A DNA stretch of 64,000 nucleotides from Lutjanus erythropterus (lineage: Eukaryota; Chordata; Actinopteri; Lutjaniformes; Lutjanidae), in NCBI GenBank assembly GCA_020091685.1, contig CM034594.1, forward strand, positions 37,573,733 through 37,637,732, given 5' to 3'. The position numbers were made by a program, and so were the translations under genes. Under the pieces are notes generated by a model, which was not told the origin of the DNA, did no database searches, and saw nothing but the letters and a program-made list of their open reading frames with translations. Positions 34,030 through 46,333 of this stretch are shown piece after piece; within the stretch, counting starts at the first letter, position 1, and every line of letters begins with the position of its first letter.

Positions 34030-34320
34030 AACTAAATGGGACTGTGTAAAACAAGTCCACAGACTTTGCGCTTTGACCAGGTTTTGGCTGGTCTAAAGTG
34101 CAAGCAGTTTTGACTCCAATGCGCTGAGCATAAGATAGTAAACACGCCGGGCCACGCCTTCGTTTTGCCTTCATGTTTAGACCTCCCACTCCCAACAGCA
34201 CAGACCCGGCGCAAGTGCATTTACTATCTTAGACACATGGCGAAAATGGCACTTAAGATAGCAAAACCATTTGCGCTGGTGGTGCGACGGCTTTGCATTG
34301 GGTGTAAGATAGGGCCCTAA
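34030..34320 (-). mobile_element. GGGCCC-family left end, inverted
   Basis: On the minus strand it starts GGGCCCTATCTTACACCC and continues through GCAAATGGTTTTGC, GCCATTTTCGCC, AAGGCGTGGCCCGGC and AGACCAGCCAAAACCTGG, co-linear with 24520-24660. Confidence 0.75.
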
Positions 34321-34487
34321 GTGTATCCTGCTTTGCGCTGGTGGCGCAAAGGGCAGGGCAGGGCAAAATATCCCTCCCGCCCCTGGCACAAGACGGCAAA
34401 GGTGGATTTGGACACGTCTTGAACAAATTAAGTCAACTGCGCCTCACACTTCCCACTTATGATTTAGATCTGCTTAAGATAGGGCCA
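34321..34487 (+). mobile_element. GGGCCC-family right end
   Basis: It contains GACGGCAAAGGTGGATTTGG and ends CTTAAGATAGGGCCA, matching the right end at about 25700-25768. It directly abuts the inverted left end, so the two termini come from different or rearranged copies. Confidence 0.7.
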
Positions 34488-35274
34488 CATGAGTCAGAAA
34501 GTCTCTAATGTGAAATGGTCATTTTTCATGCAAAAACAAAGATTCATTTGCACTGACAGATACCCTAGACAGATTTCCACCCGTCTTGTATTTCTTCCAG
34601 CCAGTTATGACCACTTGAAACCAGATGGGCTGTCAAGTTTTCATCTTAGTTTGGAGTGAGATTTAATGTCTGTGAAGTAAAGTGCATTTTATGTGCAGGC
34701 CTTTTGTAACATCAACTCCAACAGGGTCAGGTCAGGTCAACACTTCTCGACTAGCAGGAATTTTGTTTCCAAAGTTTAGCAGCTAAATGAACAACTTTCA
34801 ATCATCGATCATCATTGTCAGTGATGATGAGTTATGATTGGTGGATGGCTGATCAGCATATTTGCCAACCTCATCCAGGTATCTAGATCAATTAATTTAT
34901 TGCCACTGATTACAGTTCATATTTTTTTCCGAAGTTTAGTCCCATGGTGGTCCAGTGAACATGGCGTCACTTTAGCACTCTACTGTGCATTCAGGAGCAT
35001 AGGGGCATTGAAAAAAAGTGACTCTCTAGACAATCTGGAAGGTTTTGCAAGAAGCTACATCTTCAAACAGTTACTTTGTATGAAAAGTAAATGAAGAGGA
35101 ACCACACATTATTTAAAGACAGTGGATCCCACAAGATAATTCAAAAAATAAACTAGATTTTATTCAAATAGAAAGCCGGCTGAGAAATAGAAGGGAGGGA
35201 CAGAGTTCTGAGCTGAATTATTTAGTTTGGGTTTGTTACATCTTTCTTATTGATGGGCTGCTTTCACACATATT
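34488..35274. other. Non-coding sequence, no gene seen
   Basis: Unassigned. Confidence 0.5.
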
Positions 35275-35712
35275 TTAGGAAAATCTGTTGTATATTTACT
35301 GTAATAAATCCTAAAATGACCATGATGTCAGCAGAGATTAAGTTATATAACTCACTTCAGACAACAACCAGCAGCCACAGTGCTGAAATTTCTATTCCAG
35401 GACTGAATAATTGCTTTTTTTTGCCTGTTTCACATTAATTAAAGTTCAACTTAATGCTGAATTTTTCCAAATGTGGCACTGTATGTTTAGAAGTTGTAAA
35501 AAGTCATTAATAATCATGTAGAAGGCGTGCATGCTTATAATGGTTAAATTGAGCAATATGTTAATGGAGTTTGGCAGGCAGTGACACAGGCAGCCACTTA
35601 CCTCAAAGTCAAGTTTGTATTTTCAGAGGAGTGGGCTTTTGTTTTCAGGATAACAGGTTTAACTTTACATTGATGGGTAACTGATTGTTATAAACAAGTG
35701 ATTATTTTATAG
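35275..35712 (+). repeat. Family 2 dispersed repeat, copy 2
   Basis: Co-linear with 27207-27645. This copy has an insertion GCAGTGACACAGGCAGCCAC relative to the other. Confidence 0.8.
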
Positions 35713-36881
35713 TGTAGGACTCATCCTTGCTTGTTATCAATTTACAGTGTTGTCTCTCACGCTCCTGCAGTGTTCCTGCAGCAGGCTGAGCCTCCCTGCA
35801 TCTGGGGAGGACGAGGCAGGGGGGAAAAAACTCACTTCAGCTATAGATTGTGTATTAAATAAGTTATTTAATATACAGTCTATGGCTCCAACTTGCTATT
35901 TGGAGTGCAGTGCTCACTTTTACATGCAAGGGATTTTGGTCTTCAACCACTGATAGTCTTGGAAACAAAAAAAAAATCACTAATAGATCCCAGCTTAATT
36001 TGTATTTCTGAATTCATCTGAGCATGCCAGCCGAATGATGTAGTAATATCTGGACACATTTATCCTTGCAGTCACTGGGTAAAGATACCCTCCCACTCTG
36101 AGCTTGCCTACTGGCATTTTGAAAACGTCCCTCTGGAAGTCGATAGCGTGTTTGTAATAGCTGACCTCGTGTAAACCGCGTGATAGTCGCCTCAGGCTGA
36201 TATTAACCGTAAGCTTGCTTGACCATCCATCATCACTGGGTCTGTAGATTCACTGACCTCACACTAACCCTTTCGCATACACACATGTTTGCACAAACAC
36301 ACATGCTCACACATGACTGCACATGTGCTTACATGTACACACCTTGATCATGCACATGGAGGAATATGGAAGCAGTAATGCATGATGCTGACAAAATAAC
36401 TGTAACAGACAATGCAGATAACAGAAGAACACTTGGATATCAGAATACATCTGACTTATGCCATATCTATTGTTGCCATAGTTACCTGCATTTTATCATA
36501 CTTGTGTAGGCACAGCTTTATAGTGTTCAAAATACCCTGTGGTCCAATTTCCAACCTAAATAATCAGTGAATATATGTATAATATACTTTATTCTGTTCG
36601 GTCCAGTCATCGTTTATCTACAAACAGATATGTTGCTGAGCTGCACATTAAAGTGACAGAGAGGACAGAGGAGATTTCTACAAGGTGACATGTGGCATCA
36701 CCATTTGTCATTTACCCTACAGGTGTTATACTGAGATTCACACCTGCACACACACAAATGTGTAAATAACTTGGGCCGAGGCTGTTTGTTCTCTTCAAAC
36801 AGTGAAGTCGCCGAAGGCGCACGTTTAACGCGGAACCTGTTATGGCAGATTACTTGACGGTGTTTACTTGTCAGTTTGGAC
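35713..36881. other. Non-coding sequence
   Basis: A near-palindrome at 35845-35881 pairs AGATTGTGTATTAAATAA with TTATTTAATATACAGTCT (two mismatches in 18). ACACATG-like words at 36270-36345 form a weak simple repeat. Confidence 0.5.
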
Positions 36882-38074
36882 CAGAGGTGCAAAAGTACAC
36901 ACATTCTTTACTCAGGTAGAAGAACAGATACTTGTGTAAAAAAATAAAGAAAAAGATTTGAATAAAAGTAGATAAGTAGAGGTTGTGAAATGCACTCAGA
37001 GTACAAAAGTAAAAAGTAGCCCTCTGAGGAGCATTTCTGTTTCCATGGAAAGCCAGCTTTTCTCCACGGTTGAGCCCTTGTCTCTTGTCATTTTTGTTGG
37101 ATTTGTCATTTTCATCATGTCACATTTTTGGTTACTTTTGTCTTATTACATCTTTTATGACATTCTGATCTATTTTTTTCATATTTTTGTCTTTTACATC
37201 TTTTACAGTGTGCCTTGTTATATAATTTCTGTCTTGTTACATCTTGTCATGTCTTATAAGTCATTTTCATCCTGTCACTTTTTTTTTATCTTGTTTTTGT
37301 CTTCTTTTTCGTCATGTTATATCCTCAACACTGATTTTGTCTTGTGCGTTTTGCATAGCTTTTTCTTGTTGCGTAATTGTTGTCTTTGTTACATCTTTTA
37401 TGTCATTTTCATCTTGTCACATTTTTACATTATTTTTGTTTTATGTGTTTTTGGTCATTACCTCTTTCACACATCATTACATTTTACACATAGTTTCGTC
37501 TTAAGTCCTGTTATATCTTATACGTTGTTTTAATTTTGTCTCATTTATTACGTTGTTTTTGACTTGCTACACATTTTATGTATTTTGTATTGTTTTGCAG
37601 TTTTTCATCTTGATATGTCTTGTAAGTTGTTTTTGTCTTATCATATTTTTGTCTTATCATATTCTTATATCTTTTTTTGGCGTTACATAATTTGTAACTG
37701 TTATGGAGTTTTGTCTTGTTACATGCTTTTCATCTTATGTCTTGTTACGTCTTTTACATTGTTTTTTTACTTTTTTTTTGTCATTTTCTACGTGTTATTG
37801 TCCCATCTATTTAGGTACAAATTGGTCTTGATGTTAGGAAGGCAGTGCACAATGACTCAAAATAACTATAATCACTAATTCCCCTCAAATGCATTGAAAC
37901 TAAAGTAACGAGTCTTTTTTTAAAATGTACGGAGTAGAAAGTACAAATATTTGTGTGAAAATGTAGGGAGTAAAAGTAAAAAGTCAGAATTATAAATATA
38001 CAAGTAAAGTACAGATGCCTGAAAAATCTACTAAAGTACAGTTAGTATTTGTACGTGGTTACTTTGCATCTCTG
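36882..38074. mobile_element. hAT-type MITE, copy B (1,193 bp) with 8-bp TSD
   Basis: It starts CAGAGGTGCAAAAGTAC and ends GTTACTTTGCATCTCTG, inverted termini of the hAT type. Flanks GTTTGGAC (36874-36881) and GATTGGAC (38075-38082) agree at 7 of 8 positions. The interior (about 37080-37790) is a T-rich minisatellite with words TTTTGTCTTGTTACATCTTT, the complement of the core in copy A, so the two elements lie in opposite orientations. A 182-codon hydrophobic frame (36985-37533) is produced by this repeat and is not a gene. Confidence 0.85.
37080..37790 (-). repeat. Degenerate minisatellite core of hAT MITE B
   Basis: The words GTCTTGTTAC, TTTTACATC and ATTTTCATC recur with drifting spacing over about 700 bp, longer than the ~280-bp core of copy A. 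Confidence 0.7.
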
Positions 38075-38082
38075 GATTGGAC

Positions 38083-39189
38083 AGTTGAGATTAAATATGA
38101 AAACACAGCGTTATATCATCCTCATGTATTGAACTGTCATATGATTTGTTAGGTGTTGTTTTGCTATAAAGAAAACAAACAGACATGAAGCTGGCTCTAT
38201 ATAAATATGACAAACTACATCTCTGTTCTGTGTGTATTAGCGAGGACCAAAGAAAACTGCTATTAAAAACCTTATTTATCAAACTCAGATTGCACAGTGC
38301 GCACACTTTGTTTCCATGATGATAGATGCTGTGTTCAGCTTGTAATGACTCGTGGGGTTTTGGGTACATAGTAAAATGAAGGTGTTTTATGCAAACAAAT
38401 GAGGACCTGAAGGTTGTGTTCATTCTTTGTTTCTACCTGCTTAATTCTTTGTCAGGCTCACAGTGGCCTTCCCCAGCATGTGGAAGACAGGATGGGTCGA
38501 CACACACAGACAAACACATTCATAATGCCCCGTGGGTGGATAGTAAACTGAAACAAACAGTGGCACCCATATAAACACAGGTAGAAGAATTTAGCTGCAA
38601 CAAGCACATCTCTATTCATTTATGAATACTTAAAGTTATTGTTGGATCTTTCTTGCGGTAACCTCATTTCTTTGAAAGTCTTGTAAACAAGAATCCTGGT
38701 TTCTGGAACTGGGGTAAGGGGATTAAGATAAAACTTAATAGTAGATCTCTGCTGGCAAAACAACACTTTTTGATGGCCTCTAAAGGAGTTTTTACATTTG
38801 CACATATGCCAATGTCTTAAAAGGGCAAAATCTTAAACATGATGTTCAGTTTACTCATCACGAGGTGTAGTTCACAGCCCCTTAAACATATGTGTTATGT
38901 CCTCTGTGGCGCTTGTCTGGACCTTCAAATCTGCCCAGTACACTGAGTTGACTGTGATGTAACAGCAATCAACAATAATGGCATGAGATCCCATTTTTAT
39001 ATAATCAAATAACTAATTAAAACTATTCACTTGAACAAACATGAGCTTGACATGACCTACCTAAAATGACAATATCCCCTTTGGAAAAAATGTTTTTGAC
39101 CTGTACTTTTATGTTTTAGTTGGACCCATGTCCCACCTATTAATTTTGGGGAGGCATGATTTGTAAGCTATACTGGAGCCCACCACCAG
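38083..39189. other. Non-coding sequence, no gene seen
   Basis: Unassigned. Confidence 0.5.
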
Positions 39190-39945
39190 GGAGTGATCAA
39201 GATGGTTTGGCGTCACTTCATCTTCCATCACTGCTTTTGGTTGCACCAAGCCAAACTGTACCACCCTGAATTGCATTTCCATTATCACTGTCAGCGCACT
39301 GAGCTGCACCGAGCCGTGCCTGAGATGGACCTACTCTGGAGTGGGGCCAAAGCGAGCCCGACCCTCCTCCAAGCGGGCTGCAGCCAACCCATGACGACCC
39401 TCCTTTCTCCCCCTTGAACAAGCCAGTGTTGTGATACTCAGGTCATGTGTGTGCAGGACAGCAGAGACACAGAAGATCTTAGTTTCTTTATGTTCAGCTC
39501 TCACTACTCTTGTTGCTTCTAACAGAATCTTTACATTTTAAAATGTAGTTTCTCACCTGTGTCACTGTTTGTACTTTCAGATATCTGCATTATATTATTG
39601 TTTCAGCTGTGTCAGAGTTGTCTTAAATTACTGCTGAATGAAAACATCTTCTGTTTGTGCTGCTTCATAATTAAAGCATATAAATAACAAAACAAGACAA
39701 GACTTTTATTGTGAAGGATTTAGGTAAACAGCGTGTTTGTCCCAGAGAGGTATATGAATGGTTTATCCACCACTTTATAGCCACTTGACTTGACTTTCCT
39801 CGACCTCGTCCTCAGGTAAAAGACCCGCCGTCAAGTGGGTAGCCCTGTTGTAATGGAAATGCAAACCCCTGCCGTGCTGGGCTGACGTGCCGAGTCAAAC
39901 CGAGTCAAGCCAGGCCAGCTTTGTGTATGGAAAAGGGTCATTAGG
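39190..39945. repeat. Possible GC-rich MITE pieces
   Basis: GCATTTCCATTATCACTG (39273-39290) is inverted relative to TTGTAATGGAAATGC (about 39848-39862), and both sides carry CACCGAGCCGTG/CCGAGTCAAACCGAGTC words typical of a GC-rich fish MITE. The middle is unrelated AT-rich sequence. Boundaries are uncertain. Confidence 0.4.
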
Positions 39946-42571
39946 GTTCTCGCATGTTGTCTACTTCTATACACAGTCAGCTCAGGTTGCAGTATAATAC
40001 TTACTGACAGCCTGTGTTGTCTTTTCTTTTTGTCTTTTCTGCCACAGAAAAGAAATCAAAAGTTCCTGTTTATGTAACTTGTTTATGCAGCAGCAGAGCT
40101 AGCTAATTAACAGCTACAAGATAACTTCATGGTGGCCCGCGACGAAAAGAAAATGCCATGAATCATCTGATCACTGTTGTTACTCTACCCACGCTTTCAG
40201 CTGCACAGCTATAAAACATATTTGCAAGGGCTCTGGTTTTAGGCTTCTTTAGCCTTTCTCATCGCTGCTAACTAGTTAGCTTTTCACAATTTAGATCAAC
40301 TACTTTGCACATGTAGTACATGAAGATGCCATAGTAACATTACAGGGACTTCTTATTTCTTTTTGGTGGCAGCAAACAATACACAGCTCATCAACACACT
40401 TTATGGTTTATGAAACATAACCATCCTCTACACACTCTATCTCTCTCACATACAAAACCATGGATAGATTGTGGGGGCAAAAACAGTGAAAGATGTGAAA
40501 ACGATGACTAAAAGTCAGGATATCTAACTTCATGGCAGATTTTGCTCAAAAGTATCTGCATATAATTGAATAATAACCGTACACTGCATTAAGCAGCACA
40601 CCCCTCCATTACATGTACAGACAATTTGACAGCATCCCATTAAAGTGAATGGGAATTCAGTGAAATTACAACCCACTGCACAGTGCATTGATACTATCAC
40701 ATGAGCAGCCCACACTACTGCTAACACTGCTGTCAACACTGCCTGAGCCACAGGACTGCATGACTTCAGGTAAGTTCTGATTACTGGAATGAATATATTC
40801 ATTATAACATATTACATTATGTTCATTCAAGTTGCTGAAATGTAGCAATTTAATTCTCTTATTAATGCACACAGAGCTTTATTCTTTTAGTGTAGTTATA
40901 TTATTTTAGTAACAGCTCTCAGATTTTTATCTATCACTGTAATCATTATCACTGATAGGAGTTATTAATACTCCGGACCAGCGGAGGGCAGCAACGGCTA
41001 GCATTCCCACATGTGTGTGTTACCATGTTGGGTCTAGCTTGACTGAGCATGATATTTGAGGATTCTTAATTTATCTATTTTTATTCATTCTTTATCGTAA
41101 AACATTTCTTTTATAAATCAGTTGTTAACTCTAAAACAAAGTTTGACACGGTCCGCATTGTCTAATTTTCAAGGTAGACCTACTTTTCATTATTTACTGG
41201 CTAGCTAACTAACCACATGTCACGCTGTACCTGCTGGTATTTCATAAATTAATGCCTAATGAAAGTTCAGTGCAATGTTACAGGAATCAACTCATTTAAT
41301 TCAAGTTTAATTAAAGTTAATTTTTCTTATTTCCATTTGAGGGGGGTACAATTATGTCTGCTTATGTTATAGTAAATGGTTTGTGGATCTAAAGTTCAAA
41401 TGAATGGTACAGCATATGGGAGACTCCAGACCTCTGACCAGCTGTATGTAAACAAGTTCGGCAGAAACCAGGTGATCACATGTTAGGCTTAACACTTTCT
41501 CCATTTCCTTGCCTTATCCTGATGTCTCACAGTGACTGAAGCCAACCTTTCCCCAAAGCAGCTGCCTGTTTGTCAGCCTTTCAGACACTCCTCTCATAAT
41601 GGGGAGATAGAAAACACAGTGAGACTTTAGGAACATGAGAATAATGTGAACGCACCATATGTTATAATGAGGCTGGTAACCATGACATCGGTTTGAAAAT
41701 CCATTATAAATTTTCTAAACTTCTGCTCAATTACTGAAAAGCCGATGCTTTAGGAGAAAAGAGATCGTCTCAGCAGGCATTCCAGATGCTGCAATAGTAG
41801 ATGTTCGGTGAGTGCTCTCTGCGACATTACAGTTTGATCACTGAACTTCAAGATGTGCGTGTAAATCCACTTTAAAGATTCTCAAAATATCATGTTGTGA
41901 TGAAGAAACAAGAGACATATACATAGGAAAATAAACATCAAACCACCAGTGATAGTGGACTCCCGCTGAAACAGAGAGTGGTCCGTAATGTAGAAAGGAA
42001 AATAAAGGACAAATGGAGAGAAAGAAGGGAGGACAGAGACAGAAACAGGAAATCTTATTGACAACAATCAGAGAGCTTAATGTCTTCCTTCACAGTCTGT
42101 GGCACGCCAGCACAGTGAGAGGGAGAGAGAGGAGGCTGCAATAAGAGGAATCTTCACTTCTGGAAGCAGAGAGGCAAAAAGGCTACAGATACGAAGAGAG
42201 CGAGTGCAATTAGTTTGATTCCCTTATCGTGAAATTAGAATTCCTTGTTAATCTACAGAATTATTTGGCTACAGAGATGAAAAGCATGAGAACCTGATTT
42301 GTGGACCAATCTCAAGCTGTACAGGTCACTTGTAGGTCAGGTGAATTACATAATTTAGATTTAAACCAGTTAAAAATGTTATTTCTTGCATAATATTTAA
42401 GAAGATTTAACCTAAACTAGAGAATGCAAGTGCTTAAATAAGACAGAAAAGGATAGGTGATGTTCAGGTGGAGGTAAAAGGTGTATACTGTACAGTGTGT
42501 TATAAAAGTAGTTGTCTTGCAGAGAAAAAAAAAGACACTGCCTAAAGGTATTAACAAACATAGAAAAGGTC
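39946..42571. other. Non-coding sequence with one strong splice-donor-like site
   Basis: GACTTCAG/GTAAGT at about 40762-40775 matches the vertebrate donor consensus closely, but the preceding sequence has no convincing coding frame or acceptor. Otherwise nothing is recognised. Confidence 0.4.
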
Positions 42572-43335
42572 ACGCAGTGGAGTGCAGATTACCCCCAGGC
42601 AACAGATGGTGAAGCACCTGCTGCAATGTCACCACAGCTGCCAGATGCAACCACTGGAGATTTGCAAAGTTCCTCCAATATTAACACGACTCCGACATAT
42701 GTTGTCCCGAGCTGAGACAAGATTTTTAAACTGGAGCAGTTGTTCATCACTTGCAGCCCCTAGTGGCCAATTAAAGAGTGAGATTTCAGCTGTCAATGAT
42801 CGTATAAAACAGAGCAGTCAAAAAATAGAATTACTGCCTCAGAGCTGTATGTCTCCATCAACCAGTCAAGTTGTAATTTACATCCATGTCTTAGAGACTT
42901 ATTACTTACTTAGAGACTATTTTTACGGGCCACCAAGGACTGATAGAGAGCTGAACATGATGATGTCACAGTAACACTGACATTTGACCTTTTGGATATA
43001 AAATCACCTCGTATTAGAGTACATTTGTATTTATCATAATTTTGAAATATGACAATTATGATAGTATGAATTCTTACATTATGGCCAAAAATGTGTTTAG
43101 ACTGATCACCATGACCTTTGACCTTTGACCACCAAAGTCCAATCAGAAATTCCCTCAAGGTGTTCTTGAGATATTGCGTGCACTAGAATGGGTGACCTGG
43201 CTACAGCTGCTGCTGGCGTGAGGCCATAAAAAAAGGGTTTCTCAAGGTTTTTTAAAAAGTTCTGAATCACAGAGGTCCTTCAAAATACAGTCATAAATGT
43301 GCACAAGAGAAATTTGGCTGATCGCCCTGGTAGTT
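42572..43335 (-). repeat. Family 1 dispersed repeat, copy 4 (inverted, longest uninterrupted)
   Basis: It runs from GGTGAAGCACCTGCTGCAAT through ATGTTGTCCCGAGCTGAGAC, AGGACTGATAGAGAGCTGAA, TGACCTTTGACCACCAAAG and TTCTGAATCACAGAGGTCC to GCTGATCGCCCTGG. It joins the 5' block of copy 2 with the 3' block of copy 1, so it best defines the ~760-bp unit. Confidence 0.85.
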
Positions 43336-44138
43336 TCTGAGTTTTTTGTTGTTGCTTTTGACTTTGGTTTTTAAGAGAAGCCAGTCATTTTATTATTGTA
43401 TTTCTGACAGTAACAAAAAAAAAAAAAAAATAATAATAATAGAAGGCAAGAATGTGGACAAAAATATTTTGGTCACATCATGTAGTTTCACCTGCCTCTA
43501 CATCATTTGAGTAGCACACAAAAATGAGTGAAAATGTGTGGAAAATTATTGATATTTACAGAAATAACAACATATAAGTTTATGACAATACAAATCTGAG
43601 CACAATAGTCCCTTCATACATGGGTATATAATTAGTGGAGTATAATCTGAAGCTTACATACAAAATGAGGGACGGTTTGCGTGTATTTGCACAAAATGCA
43701 ATAAATGGCTGTTTAATATAAACTAGACTTATGGTGATATGCTTATATAAGAATTCCTCTACAGCATGAAGATATTTATTTTCTGAGGAATGTAATTGAA
43801 GATGATTGAATGTTTTGGTTTATCAGACGCAGGGGGAGATGATGCTTCTCACCCCTGCCTATTGTTTTATGAAATTGCTCTCTGCTTTATAATTTATATA
43901 TTCATTTTCCATCCATATGATTTTCTCCTCATATAATCACTTCAGATGTTATCATTTGTGTGGGCTGAGTACATATTATGCACCAGTTAGGCTCCGCGTG
44001 TTTGTTTATTAATTTATTTATGTGTTCTATATGCACTGTTTGAATGGTGTAGAGTCCCAAGTGCCCTGCAAAATGGAAATACGATGTGCATTCACAGCTG
44101 GTCTGGGACTATTGTACTGGAAGATGTTTTGCATTAAA
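43336..44138. other. Non-coding sequence, no gene seen
   Basis: An A run then AAT repeat lies at about 43414-43440. The rest is unassigned. Confidence 0.5.
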
Positions 44139-44340
44139 GGTCCAGTGTGTAAGATTTAGGGGTTATTGATTGGTAAAATATGGCAGAAATGAAATACAAT
44201 ATTCATAAGTATGTTTTCATTAGTGGATAATCACCTGAAAATCAGAATCTTTGTGTCTTTATTATCTACAGAGGGTGCCAGTCCTCTTCCATGTTGCAGC
44301 ATGTTTCTGTAGTAGCCAGAACAGACACAACAAAACACTG
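44139..44340 (+). mobile_element. Truncated MITE (GGTCCAGTGTGTAAG end)
   Basis: It starts GGTCCAGTGTGTAAGATTTA and includes ATATTCATAAGTATGTTTTC, a TAATCACCTGAAAATCAG block and GTGCCAGTCCTCTTCCATG, in the order of a widespread teleost MITE as remembered. It stops at AACACTG, where Tc1 sequence begins. Confidence 0.7.
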
Positions 44341-45100
44341 TAAAGTCTTCTCCAGCACATCTCAAATATTTTCATTGGGGTTAAGGTCTCATGCTCCCTG
44401 AACCACTCTTTCACTATTTGAGCCCAATGAATCCTGGCATTGTGATCTTGGAATATGTCCGTGCCATCAGGGAAGAAAAAAATCCATTGATGGAAAAAAC
44501 TGCTCATTCAGTATATTAACGAGGTGAGCTGACCTCATTTTTTTGGCACGTAACGTTGCTGAACCTTGACCTGAGAAACTGAAGCAACCCCAGATCATAA
44601 CACTGTCCCCACAGGCTTGTACAGTAGGCACTAGGCATGATGGGAGCTGGACTCATTAGACCACATGACCTTTTTCCATTGCTCCAGAGTCCAATCTTTA
44701 TGCTCCCTAGCAAATTGAAGCCCAAAGATTAGCCTCACTGGTAAGTGGTTTTCTTAAGGCTACGCAACTGTTTAGTTGTTTAGTCCCAATCCCTTGAATT
44801 CTTTTCACATTGTGCATGTGGAAATGCTCTTACTTTCACAGTTAAACATAGCCGCAAATTCTACTTTTGATTATTTACAATTTGATTTTACCAAACATTT
44901 AGTGATCTCTGATCACAATCATTCAAGATTTTTTTTCTGACCACACTTCTTCCCCAAAGATTATGGTTCTCCACTATCCTTCCAGGTTTTAATAATGCAT
45001 TGGACTGTTCTGAACCCAATTTTAATAGTTTCATCAATCTCCTTAGTTGTTTTCTTTGCTTGATGCAGACCAATAATTTGATTCTTCAGAAATGAGTAAC
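44341..45100 (-). pseudogene. Tc1-like transposase pseudogene 2
   Basis: On the minus strand are LLKLGSEQSNALLKPGRIVE (helix-turn-helix region, about 44950-45030), then KIGLWSNGKRSCGLMSPAP in place of the usual segment before the first catalytic motif, GQCYDLGLLQF, then MDFFFPDGT-like sequence and [18 protein letters not shown] (about 44380-44440), which holds the second catalytic Asp (the D of QDHNA). The middle of the protein is deleted, the frame changes several times, and the sequence for the final Glu motif is partly lost. It belongs to a different Tc1 family from 11153-12289. Function is lost. Confidence 0.8.
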
Positions 45101-45282
45101 ATCTTTTCCACGACCACAGGATATGTCTTCTGACATGGTTGTTTAAGAAATGAGAAGCTCCTCACTGCACCAGTTAGGGCTAGAAATGTTGTTGCCAGCT
45201 GAAACATAATAATCAAGGAAGAGTCTTGCCTGTTTGTTTAGTCAAATCCAGGTGGTGACTTTGTTTCTGGCCAGGCAGTGTA
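44341..45282 (-). mobile_element. Tc1-like transposon 2, 3'-truncated
   Basis: The 5' terminus (right side here) reads, on the minus strand, TACACTGCCTGGCCAGAAAC, a TIR of another fish Tc1 family. The opposite TIR and the C-terminal coding end are missing where the element joins the MITE at 44340/44341. Confidence 0.8.
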
Positions 45283-46018
45283 TTTGTCATATGTCCAGAA
45301 AAGTGAATCAAGCACATTAGCATAATATGCTGCTGCTGACTGTATGTGGAAAATTGCAATACTACATCAGAATTTTGTGTGCTTGCAAGATTTGGATGAT
45401 TTGTAGCCCCCTAGTGGCTACAAAGCAATCAATTAAACTATAACACCTTTGAATGGTTTATTTTAGGTTCTCATGAAGCGATGAAAGGGTCACATGAAGA
45501 GAAAGCAGACAGAGGGAAATTTCTTTACAAATCATTGTAATTCTTGTACCGCAGTCCAGGAAGTTAGCAACATGTGCCAGCAACTAGCAGTCGCACTCAA
45601 CAACTAGCTCTAAATTATGTGACCATCGCTGTTACACTACATTGTATAATCAGTTATGCAAACCACATCACAGGGCTTTTGCACTCCACAGTTTGAAACC
45701 CTTTTAGCATACAAAGTCCACCACAGCACAGTTCAGTTCTGCTACTCCAAATGGTCACACCTGTGCTGGCAACATAACTGTGTCCTAAATTTAAAACTAT
45801 CACAGATCAGACAGATGATAAAGTATTATATGAAATGGGCAATTCTGGTCATGATTATGATTGGATGTTGTATAATATTTTACAGAAAGTATGCATTGAT
45901 GTCACTTTCCCAATGTGACTCACCCCTTCATTTGGTCTGAATGGCAAAATTTTCTTCTTGCAGCATTTAGTAAGGGAAACTGCAAAACTGATAGTAATTA
46001 GTCAATTATCTGCATAAA
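45283..46018. other. Non-coding sequence, no gene seen
   Basis: A 9-bp inverted pair (TTTGTAGCC / GGCTACAAA, 45400-45423) is the only structure noted. Confidence 0.5.
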
Positions 46019-46333
46019 ATGAAGGCATTTGGACTTGACAGTGATACTTACAACTTACCAAAGACAGAGTGGTTCATGAACATTGACATGTGGCCAGGAA
46101 TCCGGTTTCCTGAAGTACACAAAGGTCTACAAAAGTGGGTACTTGGTACTACCGTTACTTCAAGGTGGGGTCTGATGTCAAAATTAAAGGGACAAGGATA
46201 CCAAAAGGCATTCTGGTTGTATGTGGATAGGCTGGTACAGATATTTTTATTTCATAACATTACTGGAACGACATGTTTGCATGCAGCAGGATTGAAGGTG
46301 GCGATTGCAATTGTAATTCAAAGGCAACATTAG
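46019..46333 (+). pseudogene. Possible exon or retrocopy fragment of unknown protein
   Basis: An open frame of 104 codons has uncharacteristically protein-like composition (DTYNLPKTEWFMNIDMWPG, then FPEVHKGLQKW). The W...D.WP..RFPEV pattern faintly recalls uncharacterised, transposon-associated fish proteins, but homology is not established. No splice sites were secured. It may be a decayed coding fragment or chance. Confidence 0.25.

Noticed and set aside
36985..37533. 182-codon hydrophobic frame, like a multi-pass membrane protein
   Set aside because: It lies wholly inside hAT MITE B and is generated by the T-rich minisatellite; Phe/Ile/Ser/Cys bias follows the repeat words.
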